Below are positions 12,135 to 24,100 of a DNA stretch of 64,000 nt, piece after piece. The stretch spans positions 1 through 64,000 of the forward strand of contig JASAND010013342.1 in NCBI GenBank assembly GCA_030248195.1, read 5' to 3'. The notes below the pieces were generated by a model. That model saw only the letters and a list, made by a program, of their open reading frames with translations, was not told the origin of the DNA and ran no database searches. How positions within the stretch are numbered: position 1 is the first letter of the stretch; the number at the start of each line of letters is the position of its first letter. This stretch comes from Trissonchulus latispiculum (lineage: Eukaryota > Nematoda > Enoplea > Enoplida > Ironidae). The position numbers and the translations under genes are program-made.

Positions 12135-13647
12135 TCGGGGACAAGGGGTAACGAAAAAATGGCCAGGGGGTAACCAAAATAGCCGGAAAACATTAGTTTT
12201 TACAGTAAAATTTAAAAATTTCCGGCTTCGCCGGAATTTTTTAGCTAAAATGTCTGCTTTTTCGGGAAAATCGGGCAAACTTTTGAAATTTTTTCCAAAC
12301 CTTGAAGATTTTTTCCAAATTTTCCAAATTTATTCTTGAGGGTATTTATTCCCCCAGGACTCGAGCCTACGGCTGCACTTCAATTTTAAAAATCTTTTGA
12401 AAGAATTTTTCCTTCTGCTATTGGGCTCATTTTCCTTGAGTGACAATTGAGTTCTTGTGCTACTGCAATTACCTAATTGATTCTACACGTATGACGCAGT
12501 ATCAGTATACATGATCCAGTAACACACAACCGCTTGATATTTCCACTCCAGTTAGTTCATGAATTTAGTTCGCTGTAGTGGAAATGTTAGGAAGGTCTTT
12601 CTAACTCAGAAACTTGGTTTAGCTCATCCAAGTAGACATTAACATAGAATCTGATTTTGGGTAGAACGCCGCGTCTAGCCAACCTTGCTAGGGTTGTTCC
12701 TATAAGAAATTGACTGGGGCACGGGCCTAAATTATCAACCGGGCCTAACCCGGCCCATGCTAGGCCCGGAGCCAAATTAAAGCCCGTATCCCGCTACCAT
12801 GAACGGCCCAAAGCGCGGCCCCGCTCCTTGGCCCGGCTTTAAATCCCCGGGCCCGGAGATAGGCCCGCACACCGAAGCCCGAGCCCACTACTAGTCTTGA
12901 CTCAAAACCCGGGTCGGGGCAAGTCCCGGACACGCAAACTGAGCCCGGCAGCCGCGGTGAGTAGGCCAGGTTGGCCCGGAAGCCCGGCAGGCCCGGTGGG
13001 CCCGGCATCAAAAACCTATTCAGATAGCGGGCGGGCCCAACACAAAATATTCCGGGCCTTGGTCTACACCGGAGAAAACCTGCTACACGGCCCGGAGATA
13101 ACCCTAAACCTTGCTGGTTCATGGATCCGGAAGTCGAATAGGAATGTTTCTTTCTCTTCACTGTTTACAGCCTCACTAAGACGTGGGATTGGGGTATCTA
13201 AGTGAGTTGTACAAATGATTCCTTCGCTAATTCTAAATCGTTTCCGTGTTCCGCAATCAGACTTCAGCAGAACCTATCTCTCTAATCGACTACATTGTAC
13301 ATGTGCATTCGTTAAATTTAATTAAGAAGTCTTTCGACTGCATTGATGGATTTCGATCTGACTGCATATTTTAGGAAGACTATGATTGTCTGTGACTTCC
13401 ATTTTCCTCCATCCTATAAACTGAAATAGAACTGAAACTGAAACCTCCAACTTGTGAGTTAATAGCAGTAGGTTTTTAAAGGCCTTTTTGCAAAATTAAC
13501 TCAACCCTTTTCATGAAAGAATTAAAAGAGGGAAAGCCAAGCTTGAGTAGAGTTAAAACTAGTTAAAATGGTTAATTCCACTCTATTCTACTCTGCCCAT
13601 TCTTGAAAAGTTCCTAAGTTTAACAAAAGTTTTGTTGTTTTAGCAAA
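12135..13647. other. Intergenic; GGGCCCGG-rich island, no gene
   Basis: 12700-13100 is dense in GGCCCGG/CCGGGCC words and gives overlapping frames on both strands that are compositional artefacts. A small foldback with TTGCAAAATTAACTC ends lies at about 13480-13615. Confidence 0.6.
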
Positions 13648-14053
13648 ATGTCATTAATAATTAATTTGATTAAATCATCGGCATATCCACTGAAGGCATG
13701 CTGCCCGCTCTGGTATTCCAGTCGAAGACAGTCTGATTATGAAACCATCAACGAAACGTCACAAATCTCAATTTGTTGCCCATCGCAAGAACAGCTGACA
13801 TTAATTCGAAAAACATGGAGTGGCGAATTTTCCGATCTTAGCGATTTATCCACAGAAATTTATTCGACAGCATTCGCTATGGCTCCTTCTATGGTCAATC
13901 TGTTTCCAATGTTGGAATCAGAAGATATACCGTTATCAGAAAACTCCTCCTTCCTCAGAATGTCCCTGAAGCTAGTACAAACCCTGGATTACGTAATTCG
14001 TAGTGGTGAAAAGGATTTAGAAGAGACAGTGCCTGCATATCTTCAAAATCTTG
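13648..14053 (+). CDS. Globin exon 1 (aa 1-135)
   Basis: 406 nt from ATG to donor GTAAGT, phase 1. Covers the N-terminal extension through the EF corner (YLQNL). Reading past the donor adds a non-globin stretch that stops at 14124, so the donor is the natural end. Confidence 0.83.
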
Positions 14054-15835
14054 GTAAGTCTAGAGAATTCCATCGGTTAGTGAAGAACATAAGGATTCCG
14101 TATCAGGCTCCGCTACTAACTTGAATTGCAGCTAACAGGTTAGTTGCAGAATTACTTTCAATGTAGTGAAAGTCAAAATAATGATAAAGAGAAGTCTATC
14201 AAAATTTCCTTTGAAATAGAAGCTGATAAAATAAGTAGTTTTCTAAGGGCCTATTTCCTTAAAGATCAAAATGGCCGGATTAAAATTTTAATTGTTATTT
14301 CTTCAATGCTAGATTAAACAAATTAACTCGTTTAATCAGGCCATTTTTAATCCGCGGATTATACGAGTTAATTTTAATCTGCCATTAAAGAAACAGCGAT
14401 TAAAACTTAACTTTCGTTTAATCAGCGTAGCTGCACTGAACGAGAATTAAAAACTAGTTGAAAATTGAGCAGGCGGATTAAACGGATTAAAATTAATCTT
14501 TAAAGAAACAGCGAATAAAGCAGATTGAATTAAAATTAACTCTTCCATTTTTTTAATCCGAAGTGTGAATTAAGTGAAAGAAACAGGATTAGATAAAAAG
14601 TTTAATCCTAGGTGCATTAAAGAAATAGGATAAAATTTAATCTGCTTAACTCGTTTAACTCGCTAGATTAAATTTTAATCCGTTTAATCCGAGGTACTAC
14701 TTCTCTAGTCTCTAGTGCGGATTAATTTTCTTCTAATCAGTTTCATCTTTAAAGAAATAGGGCCTAAATCCATTCATCCTAAAGCCAAGACTTGCGCTGC
14801 TGCGAATATATGTAATTTCTGAAAATGTGCTCCCTTAGAAGCAGTTTAGTACTAAGGGGGATATCCGAAGGCCCTATTTCTTTAAATATTAAACGGATTT
14901 GATTAAAATTAATCCGCATTAAAGAAACAGCATTTCGGATTAAACGTGTTAAACTCTAATCAGCGAGTTTAACGAGTAAAACGGATAAATTTAATCCTGT
15001 TTCTTTAATGCACTTAGGATTAAAATTTTAATTAATCCTGTTTCTTTATTAACACCTCGAATTAAAAAGTCAACGAGTTAATTTTAATCTGATCTGCTTA
15101 TAATCGCTGTTTCCTTAAAGATTAATGTTAATCCGTTTAATCTGCCTCCTGCATTTTCAACTTTTTTAATCCTCGTGCAGCAACGCGCGGATTAAACGGA
15201 TTAAAAATTGGCGGATTAAAATTTTTAATTGCTGTTTCTTTAATAGTAGATTAAATGAATTACAATTAACTCCTTTAATCCGAGGATTAAAAATGGTCGG
15301 GTTAAACGAGTTAATTTTAATCTGTTTAATCCGTTTAAGCCTTCATTAAAGAAACACCCGTTAACATTTTAATCCAGGTGATTTTTAATCCGTTTAATCC
15401 GATCATTTTAATCTTTAGGTCCTAATAAGTTTGCTAAGTGCTATTTAGGGACAAAGGACGTGTGCGCTTTTTGGGCTGGATTAATACATAATTGATCATA
15501 CCATATAACCGATACTCATGTCTTCGGTTTCTTTTCCATCAGTTGTGTCTACTAAACGCAATATCAGATAATTCTGATATTAAAAAGTTATGCCATTTCC
15601 TGTTCCAGGGGCCTACCATGTACGATTTGCGCATCAAGGCTTCAAAAATGAGTACTGGAGTGTTATGGAACAAAGTATTGTTAAAGCTCTTCACAAAAGG
15701 ACAGAGAGTGTGCCAAATCTGACTACAGTGGAAAAGATTGAAGCTCTGAGGGCATGGTCAGTCTTCATTGAGTACATCGTGAAACAGACTCAACTGGGCT
15801 ATCGTACAGAAATAGCCAAAATGAGTCACAGCTGA
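13648..15835 (+). CDS. Globin, two coding exons, 210 residues, with N-terminal extension
   Basis: Exons 13648-14053 and 15609-15835 join in phase 1. Residues 1-44 are a Cys- and Ser-containing extension without clear similarity; the globin fold starts at SQEQLTLIRKTW (46-57, A helix Trp57). Pro80 (C2) and Phe86 (CD1) keep the usual six-residue spacing. The E helix reads SSFLRMSLKLVQTLDYVI, placing Met105 at E7 where the distal His normally sits. NLGAYHVRF puts His139 at proximal F8. The rest gives G and H helices ending AKMSHS. Heme binding is expected; oxygen carriage, sensing or NO chemistry cannot be told apart. Closest in style to cytoglobin or globin-X types. The sequence tttgttgttttag just before the ATG could be an acceptor for a 5' UTR intron. 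Confidence 0.85.
14246..14767. mobile_element. Foldback MITE in the globin intron, GGGCCTATTTCTTTAAAG ends (copy 1)
   Basis: Left GGGCCTATTTCCTTAAAGAT is mirrored by CTTTAAAGAAATAGGGCC at the right. TAA flanks both ends, a possible 3-bp duplication. The interior is made of GGATTAAA/TTTAATCC/AACGAGTT words on both strands. Non-coding. Confidence 0.75.
14868..15427. mobile_element. Foldback MITE in the globin intron (copy 2)
   Basis: Same family as the element at 14246-14767, 100 bp downstream. Left end GGCCCTATTTCTTTAAATAT; right end AATCTTTAGGTCC is shorter, so the ends are less perfectly matched. The two copies take up most of the 1.55-kb intron. Confidence 0.65.
15609..15835 (+). CDS. Globin exon 2 (aa 136-210)
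   Basis: 227 nt from acceptor ttccag to TGA. Encodes GAYHVRFAHQGFKNEYWSVM (proximal His139), EQSIVKALHKR, then VEKIEALRAWSVFIEYIVKQ (H-helix region) and ends AKMSHS. Confidence 0.85.
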
Positions 15836-15880
15836 CGCTGCCATCTGTTTTTATGTTTATGTCGTTGAGTGATTATGAAA

Positions 15881-15886
15881 AATAAA
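15881..15886 (+). terminator. AATAAA poly(A) signal of the globin gene
   Basis: AATAAA 46 nt after the TGA, in an A/T-rich tract; the expected place for a short 3' UTR. Confidence 0.65.
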
Positions 15887-15889
15887 TTT

Positions 15890-16411
15890 CAATTATTAAA
15901 AACCTGAAATTACTCTAACAAAAGGGACAGTCTCTTTATTTTTTTAAGTGTTTTAAATGCAAAAATTAGGGCTTTGTGAAAGGCGGCCCTGGGATAGCTA
16001 ATTTTATACTAATTATTCTAGCCATAAAGTTGATGCTAAAGCATATGTTAACCGAATTGAACTGCATATGTAGTTACGTAAATTTAATTCCTTCTATGCA
16101 CCTTCATGCCTTTGACTATACTATCCTACGTTACTAAAACTATACCTAGACTAAACTTGCTAGACTTTCATTTTAATAACTTATGTGACACAGTAGGCAT
16201 AATATAACGCAAAACTGTGGGCAAAAGCAAAATAATACCATGTTGAGATTACAATGCCTGTGGTGAAAACAAACAGCAATCAGTAACAGTAAGACTACAT
16301 AATGGTAAAGTATGCCACTAGGCATGCTCTTCGTCAACCTAACAAAAACTAAATCAATGATCCCGCATATCAGTAGTATATACTCACTCGCTCCATACTA
16401 TTCGTAGATGC
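15890..16411. other. Intergenic, no gene or repeat recognised
   Basis: A/T-rich sequence downstream of the globin poly(A) signal; no open frame of interest. Confidence 0.6.
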
Positions 16412-17404
16412 TTAAGGTGGTGATTCCTTTTGGGCACATATTGTTATTTGGCGGAGTAAATCAAGATGAAATTTGATGAAACTTTCCGAAATAAGTTCTT
16501 TTAGCGTTCTAACACCCTCCGTGCAATTCCGATTCAAAAATTCGAGATTTCCGGTCAGAGTGGTTTTTCCCAATTTCTGAACGTTTGGCATAAGCTATAC
16601 AGTTATGACTATATTCATTCGAAAGATCTCATTGAGCTTCACATTTTTGCTTTTTAAAGCAAGTTTCTAGCTTTTCTTTACCGTGAGATATAGCCGTTTT
16701 TCTTGTTTTGGCGTCGCAAACTTGTCATTTTTGCAGAAATCAAACAATCCAACATTTCTTGAACTACGCAAGCAGTAAAATCAAACTAAGGGCGTCGATC
16801 TGAAGGTCTCACAGGGACAAATTATCCCACGCATGATCATCTTCTAACTGCTATCCTGTAGGCTGCTATCATAAAAAATGTAGTTTTTGCAAAAACACGA
16901 CCAATTTTTTTCCAAAGATTGTGGAGCATTCACCATGCAACCTGGAGGGCTGCTACTGAACAAATGTGTTCTGCACAAATATACCCAGGGACGATTTTTT
17001 AGTTGCCCCGATTGCGGCTTTCTAGCTAAAGTAATCGGTTGACAAATTTGGAAAAAGTAGGCAAAATCCAGGTTACGCTCACATTTCAGCTTATTTCTCT
17101 ATAAGGAAGAGCGATTTCACAATAAATAAAAAATCGTCCCCAGCTATTTGATGGAGGTATCGAATGATATAACCGATGTCTCGCGAAAAAATTGACTTGA
17201 GTCTGCAAAAATTCTGGAAAATTATACTTCTTCTAAAATGTGTTAAAAATAAATATTTTAGAAAAGCAACATTAGTTTCGTGGCATGCATTAAAAAGAGA
17301 AAACGTCAAGCTACATTTTGATATAAAAATGGCTTCTTGACTCCAAGTAATGAATGAGTAATAATGGTGCAAACTTATGTGACCAAAGGGAATCACCACC
17401 TTAA
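16412..17404. mobile_element. TTAA-flanked TIR element, family copy B
   Basis: TTAA (16412-16415) followed by GGTGGTGATTCC, and the mirror GGAATCACCACC followed by TTAA (17401-17404). TTAA target duplication plus short TIRs is the signature of piggyBac-type transposition. Frames inside are short, so it is non-autonomous or degenerate. Confidence 0.8.
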
Positions 17405-17429
17405 GCCCGAAAAAACAAGCAGTGAGTGC

Positions 17430-18227
17430 ATGTCATTTACGGTGATGGTATCCTTTTGTGCAATGGGTTTTGGAATAAAATAATTTTCTCAAATTTTGGA
17501 GTTGGATCAAGATCTATACATAATTTTAAAGCTTATAATCTGTACATTCGGCTCGTTATGTTTAACTGGAAAAATCTTACTTTCCTGACACACCAGTTAA
17601 TATAATTTTTAGACATTCGATTTCTCAAAACTGCAGAATCAGCCAAAATTTCTTTTCGTGTTACCATATAGGAGGCATATGATGGATAGAGGGAGGATTT
17701 TTGATTTGGGTCAGTGGCTCTTAATGGTTCAAAAAATCTGCAAAATGCAAGAAGGCACTAACTTTTTCAAATTTGCAATAAATTTTCTCGATCGGCCAAG
17801 AAAAACGTCCCTCCGCAATAATGTGAATTTGCCAAATTGCCCTCCTGCCAAAAATCGTTCGAATCCACCGGGTAGTTTTTGAGAAATCGATGTTCTAAAC
17901 AAAATAATCGCAGTTTTGCCAAAACGATTTTTGGCCAGATCTCTAGTTTAAAGCACTAAAGTCCCGCTAATAGGCATTCGTAAAATGAGCATTTGGAGGA
18001 TGTGTAGATTGAGTACAAAAGTACAAATACAAACCAACATTGTCGTTATGTGGCATATTGACTACTGTGAGAATAAGGCCAAAAACCAAAACTTGTTCAT
18101 CTTTTTACCTAAAAATACGGGACTGGTCCCAGATTGTTAAAGAGCACGAAAATGACCCACTCTGAAAGCAGTTTCGTAAAGGATTAAAGCTGAGAAAGTG
18201 AAACACCCGAAAGGACAAGTAGCTTAA
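17430..18227. mobile_element. Degenerate relative of the TTAA element at 50961-51473
   Basis: Shares with 50961-51473 the internal segments around AATTTTGGAGTTGGA and GGGACTGGTCCCAGA and an AAAGGACA...CTTAAG right end. The left end has decayed. Confidence 0.4.
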
Positions 18228-18354
18228 GTCTGATTTAAGGTACAAGTCACAAACACAGGGGGCGAATTTATATACTTTCCTTAGGGTCTAATATACGGAG
18301 CAGTCAGCGTGCAGAGCATATAGTTTTTGCTCTGATAACAAAGAGCCTGCCTGT

Positions 18355-19834
18355 AGAGGCCTGCATTACGGCCCGCGGCTTTCACTTTCACGGGTCGGGC
18401 CGGGCCGCGGGCCGAAGCTCACGGGCCGGGCCGGGCCACGGGCTGAGTTTTCAGCCTCAGAGTTGGCGCCGGGTCCGGGTACCCGCGGGCCGGGCCGGGT
18501 CCGGGTCCAACTTTAGGACCCGCGGGTCCAAATCCGGGTCCGGATCCAAAATACTGAAGAAAACTGGATTTTGTTACATTTAGGGTCGTTAAAACATTAC
18601 AATTTTTTATTGTATTTCTAATAAAAGGTTGGTGGAACCGGTGTGTTAGGCATTGAGATACAATGTTTAGTTGTCTAGCTGAGGTCTTTCTGATCTATGC
18701 TGCTCTGCTGGCATAGAAACACAATATGTAGTAATAGAATTGGAAGTAGAAATATGACAACTCGAATTGATAAGTTAGCATAAAGTTTTGCAATGAATGC
18801 AAAAATTTAATCTAGTAAATAAGCTCAAGGACATTGTTTTCAAATACAAGCCACCAAAAATTCGTTCACATTCTTTCCTCCAAAGCATTCGTAACTTGTC
18901 TTTGTCCGAAGGACAATCTCGTCACACTGTCTCTGGACTATCACAAAACTGCTACTGCTTTTGTTAGCCCTAGTACTCAAAATTGCCTTGAGGTGTAAAA
19001 TAAGTTAACCTAATGCTTATCACAGGTTTTATTCGCGACTGAGCTATTACAGTAGTAAAATTGCAGTGAAACTTAAGAATGCAGTGAATGTTTGAAATGC
19101 AAACTGGTTCGTTTTTTATATCCGGGTACCCGGATCCGGGTCTGGACGGGTCCGGGTCCGGCCTAACGGGTCCGGGTCCGGGCCGGGCCAGAAATTTCGG
19201 ACCCGGAGCCAACTCTCAGCCTGCTCCCATTATTTTTGCGAGTGTTTACTAATGAAAAATAACTCAAATGTTTACCTTCAAAGATTTTTGTGCTTTTTGA
19301 TCTCTGAGCTTAATGTGCCGAGCATCTGACAGGCCAATTACACTGGGAAGAGTCCCGTATCATACCCTTCCTATCATCTACTCTTGGTAATGCTTATGCT
19401 CATTTCTTGATTCGTGAAAAGGTACTAAAAAATTATCGTTTTAGATGTTGTCCAGCACAACCCTGTGGTTCAAAACATTCAAAACCAGCACTTCAAACTG
19501 TTTAAATTTGGAAGACGCAATTTAAACTATTAATTGCAAAAGTTTACGCTCAAAATTAATGTCAAATCTCTCAATTCATTGACGTAATTTTGCGATTACA
19601 ATATAGAAACTTCTAACTGAATTTCAATAATAAATTTGGAATTTTTTGAAATTTTGCACTTTCTGAAAGAATAAAAAATTTCGCGGGCCGGGCCGTGCCG
19701 GGCGGGCCGAAAAATTTGACGGGCCGGTCCGAGCAGGCCGAAACCTTTCACGGGCCGGGCCGGGCGGGCCGAGAAAAATTTTTCACGGGCCGGGCCGGGC
19801 CGGGCCGCAAAAATTCGGCCCGTGCAGGTCTCTA
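18355..19834. mobile_element. GC-rich-ended element, AGAGGCCTGCA...TGCAGGTCTCT
   Basis: AGAGGCCTGCA (18355-18365) mirrors TGCAGGTCTCT (19823-19833), each followed inward by arrays of CGGGCCGGG. An inner pair of CCGGGTCCGG clusters lies at about 18470-18550 and 19120-19210. CTGCCT occurs just outside both ends, compatible with an imperfect 8-bp target duplication. No transposase. Confidence 0.6.
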
Positions 19835-20993
19835 CTGCCTAGTGGCTTGGCTTACTCTTATCATTATGCGTCTTGGTAACAGAACGAGTGTAACAGCAAG
19901 GGTTTACAATAATGACATAAAATAAACCATGCTACAATGCAGAGAGGAATGCAGATATAGACTGAAGATTTTCCACAAATTAGTCCCTAAAACAAAAACT
20001 GGCAAAAAATTGGAAAAAACCAAAGGTACGCCAACTTGACAGCTAAAGATTAAAAAGTATCACGTAAAACTTTCCAGCCTAAGCACGACTTGAACAGTAC
20101 ACCACAGCATTATGGCGATGGAATAATCGCGCTATTACTGCGAGAATTGCTTTACAACAGGAATAACAGTTAAAACAATAACATAGAATCAATCATTGCT
20201 AAATGCACGAATACAAGCATAAAATATTTTTAAGCGAACTAACATCGAAATCACTTCAATCTTGGTGAAACATAACAAAAGCTAAAGTTGCGTCTTTCGA
20301 CAAGATAATTAATTGTTTCCCAAAAACAAAATTAGTAAGGTATCTCTAAACTGGGTTTGTTTTAAGGACTCGAAAAGTGGGGGGGGGGCGCCTCCCGCCC
20401 ACCACAAAAATGAACCCAGTTAAATTTACCGATGATGTATATATATCATATATATATACAAAACTGTCAATATTCTAAAGACTTAAAGCGCTGATAACAA
20501 TCTTTAGTTTTCATTCAGACAAATTTTTAAAACATCTTACTATTACATATATGTACGTACTAATAAATCATACCATGCAATAATGCAATCAAAATATAAA
20601 TAGCATTAAATCTGTGAATGACTGAAAGTAGAAAGAAGCACTGCAATTCATACAGATAAACAAATAACCAAACTCTGAAACTGGCAACAACGCAACACAA
20701 TAAGTCCTAATAATACAAACAAAAATGTGATCGAAAGACGACATATTTCAGCGAAATGTGAACATAAATAACATGAAAACAAATTCGCACACACAAAATT
20801 ATTTATCACAAATTGAAAGTTATTTGTAAACGGATGGATTGAAATTGGGCAAGAGGGCCATGAGAAAAGCTCTAACATAATGTCACCCAGAACAATTGGA
20901 AAGATAACAGTGAGGTTGAAATGGTGTTCGGTTCTGTATGACCACATATGCCACAAATGTCAGGCCGAGTGCGAGAGATAAAACGCAGAAGCA
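19835..20993. other. 3' flank of SIPA1L; no gene recognised
   Basis: Probably includes the SIPA1L 3' UTR. No canonical AATAAA was seen on the - strand in the first several hundred bases after the stop codon. A poly-G run lies near 20380-20390. Confidence 0.5.
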
Positions 20994-21173
20994 TTATGGC
21001 AAATGGCCGCCCGGAGGTAATTCATTAGCTCCTTTTGATCCTACAGCCTTACAGAACCATTCACTGAATTTCTGAAGCTCATTTTTGGCTGTTCGACACT
21101 CCTCTTCTAATCGACTGTTCTCATCCCGCATTCCCAGCAGATCCAATTCTAGACGCGTCTTCTCCTCACGCTC
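20994..21173 (-). CDS. SIPA1L: SIPA1L exon 23: coiled coil and stop (aa 1673-1731)
   Basis: 180 nt including TAA, acceptor tttcag. Encodes [20 protein letters not shown] then [20 protein letters not shown]. The xxLxKFxEWxF ending corresponds to the LKKFTEWVF end of SIPA1L proteins; about 15 further residues end GGHLP. Confidence 0.93.
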   Translation of the reverse strand, partial: EREEKTRLELDLLGMRDENSRLEEECRTAKNELQKFSEWFCKAVGSKGANELPPGGHLP

Positions 21174-24100
21174 CTGAAAAATAGACCTAGCTTAGTCTGA
21201 AGTGTCTGCGAAAAAGTTTGCGTCTAGCAAAAAAGTAGGCGCGGGGACAGTGAGGTGAGTTCCCTGCTCACCAGTATGGAGAACCCTAAGATGTAGGCGG
21301 GGAGCCAGCAGCAGTTCGGGGGCGGCGGAAAAAAATTAAGAAGGAAAACAGGAAAAGGCCAAAATTCCAAAAATTCCGCGCCTTCGACGCAAATTCTCTA
21401 CATTATGAAGAAAAAGCTTTAAATGCATCCGTTTTTTCAAAGAATTACTATTCTTGCCTGAAAATGCGTAGTATATATTTTAAAAAAATTTCTCAATTCT
21501 TCAAAATTAAAAGATTTAAAGATTCGAAGACCAATTTTATTGCAAAAACAAAACATTTCTTCAACTTTTGGGGGGCTCCGCTTCTCAGACCCGCCGATGA
21601 CAAAAATTTACCGCCACTCCGTCACCAAATCCTGGATGGACCTAAAATGGTATAAAATTGCTTAAATTCAATGAAATTGGCCTGCATTGTACATGCAGTG
21701 CTGTAAGTACACTAAAAAGGATCAAAAATTCAGTTTGAGCACCAAAACTTAGGGAGAAACCGGAAATGAATTGAAAGTTTTGACCAAACATGCTTAAAAC
21801 TAGGCAATTTCTGAGTATCTCAAACTAAATGGGGAACCGAAAAATGAGGTTGGGGCCGAATGAGGGAAAACAAAAATTAGGGTGCGCCACCTCCCACCCA
21901 CCCCTCAGTAGAAAAAGAATAGATGAGCAATGTACTCGTAGATTGCAATGCCCTTCTACGTTGAAAGTTGTACACACTAGAGTTTGACCTCATTCCACTG
22001 AAGCGCCTGTAGCTCAGTTGGTAGAGCGTCTGCGCGATAAGCAGGAGGCCGCAGATTCGAGCGCCGCCCTATTTTTTGGATACTTGATGGCGGTGGTTTG
22101 CAGCTTTATATCATTATTTAATTAGTATGAGTCTGCCCCTACAAATTTATCCATCTAATAATTAAAATGTGAGTATATAGGTTTAACATTAAATCTAAGT
22201 TTTGATACTAATAGAGATGTCACTGAGGCGGCTAAAAATTTGGGTACAAGTAAATTTATTTTCGCAATTCAAGATATAAACCTTGCATCTGCTAAACGAA
22301 CAGCTACCTGATTTCCGACGACTCACCATTTCCGCAATAAGTATTATAAGGTAACAGTAGTTCCAGTATTCATATTCAGCATGGCAATAAGCATAAACAA
22401 TCTAAATCTATGTGCCATTAACCCTAACGTGCTTACTTTCTGCAACTGATCCTGCAACCGGTCCACTTTTTCCTCCAGAAGCTTAATTCGTTGATATGCA
22501 GCATCCAATTTCAATAGCTGGGGATTAGAGTTAAGACCAGTTGCATTATCCTGGACTTGATCCGGCAAAGAATCATGAGATCGCTGCTGAATACCTGAAG
22601 ACAGAATTAAGTTACTGAAAGATTAAAAGAAATAGAAAAGTCAAAATATCGCAGCTGAAATGTGGAACAAAAGTTTCAAAAACTGTGGTATTCGGACATA
22701 CAAACTTCTTAAACAATTAGTGGGTATCCAAAAAGAAAGAGGTGGGCCCAAACGCCCTATGGTTACATTTTCTGACGGATGACTCTTCTTTGCGCAAATC
22801 ATCACCTTTGAGGTATACCCATTTTTAACCATCTGAGGGGGATACAAACTTTACTCTCTCATGTGTTATCCTATGTTCGATAACTACAAAATTCTAGTGA
22901 TAGAAACATGATATTAATCAAAGAAAAACAAACGCCTTTCTGTCACCAAGTTCGCTACTGACCTCAGAATCCTTTTTTGTATCTTAGCTCTAAACACTTA
23001 GAGCTTTGAAACTGTAACCTTTGCATTAAAAATTACACACCAAGAAACAGGTGACAAACATTGGCGGATCCAGGACTGGGTGACGGGGTGGCGGTAAAAT
23101 TTACCGGAGGGTCTGGGGAGCACAGCCCCCAGAAGTGAAAAATTTGTTTTTGCAATAAATCTTTTACGGAACTTCAATTCTTTTTCATTTTGAAGAACCA
23201 AGAAAATTTTCTAAAATACTACCCATTTTTAGGCAAAATTGCCATTCATACCAAAACGTCTGTTGCATTTCAAGCATTTTCTTCATAAACGCAAAAAAAA
23301 TGTGTCGTTAAGTAGTAAAAAATTCTTGCCGACGGCGCGAAATTTTTTGTGTTCTGTCCATTTGTTCTATTTTTCTCCTTAATATTTACCTTTGAACAGC
23401 GACGGAGGGAGGCGACCACTCCCCCCTCCCCGATTCGCTCTCGGTGGCAAACTAACCAACCTTCTATGGCACGTGTCGCAGCATCAACCAGATTGGACCA
23501 GTCAATACCCCGCTCAGTTTCAGGTGACTGGTAGGTGTAACGAGCCAAAGGCATCCGTCTCGGATCCACATGGGCCGGTCGAGCCGTGGCTATCATCAGC
23601 TCTCGTCCTCCGGGTTGCCCATGCGGAGAATAGGGATAGGATGGAACAGACATACGAGAGACGTGAAGTGAGTCGTCCGAATAGGTACGATACATTGAAG
23701 TCTGATCAGGATATAGATAGAGGCGACAAGGCTAAAAATTAATAATATATAACATAAAATAGAAAAGTAACTATACTTGCAGGGCAGTTTTACAAGAGGG
23801 GGGGTCGAAATCAACCTGGAATGCGAATTGCAATTTATGACTGATTATTGCAAGCAGAAAATAAAGCATAAAACAGAATTTTGACCAACATCCGGTATTG
23901 TCAAGTTATTTGTCATGAAAAAATTAGTTGGTATGCCTAGCTACATGTGACAATAATAAGATACTAGAAACCAGATAGCCCTTGAACCTAAAACTAGTTT
24001 CAGCTTTCAATTACGATTTTGATGATTCTCTATTCACTAATATTTTTACAATCTCCAATGAGTAACAGTTTCGATGAAAGCATTAGACTAACCGGAGGTC

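Noticed and set aside
12760..13205. Overlapping long frames on both strands
   Set aside because: They lie in GGGCCCGG-rich repeat DNA; the high GC removes stop codons on both strands, and no protein family is recognisable.
22003..22071. Functional tRNA-Ile gene
   Set aside because: T stem and acceptor stem do not pair and position 33 is C.
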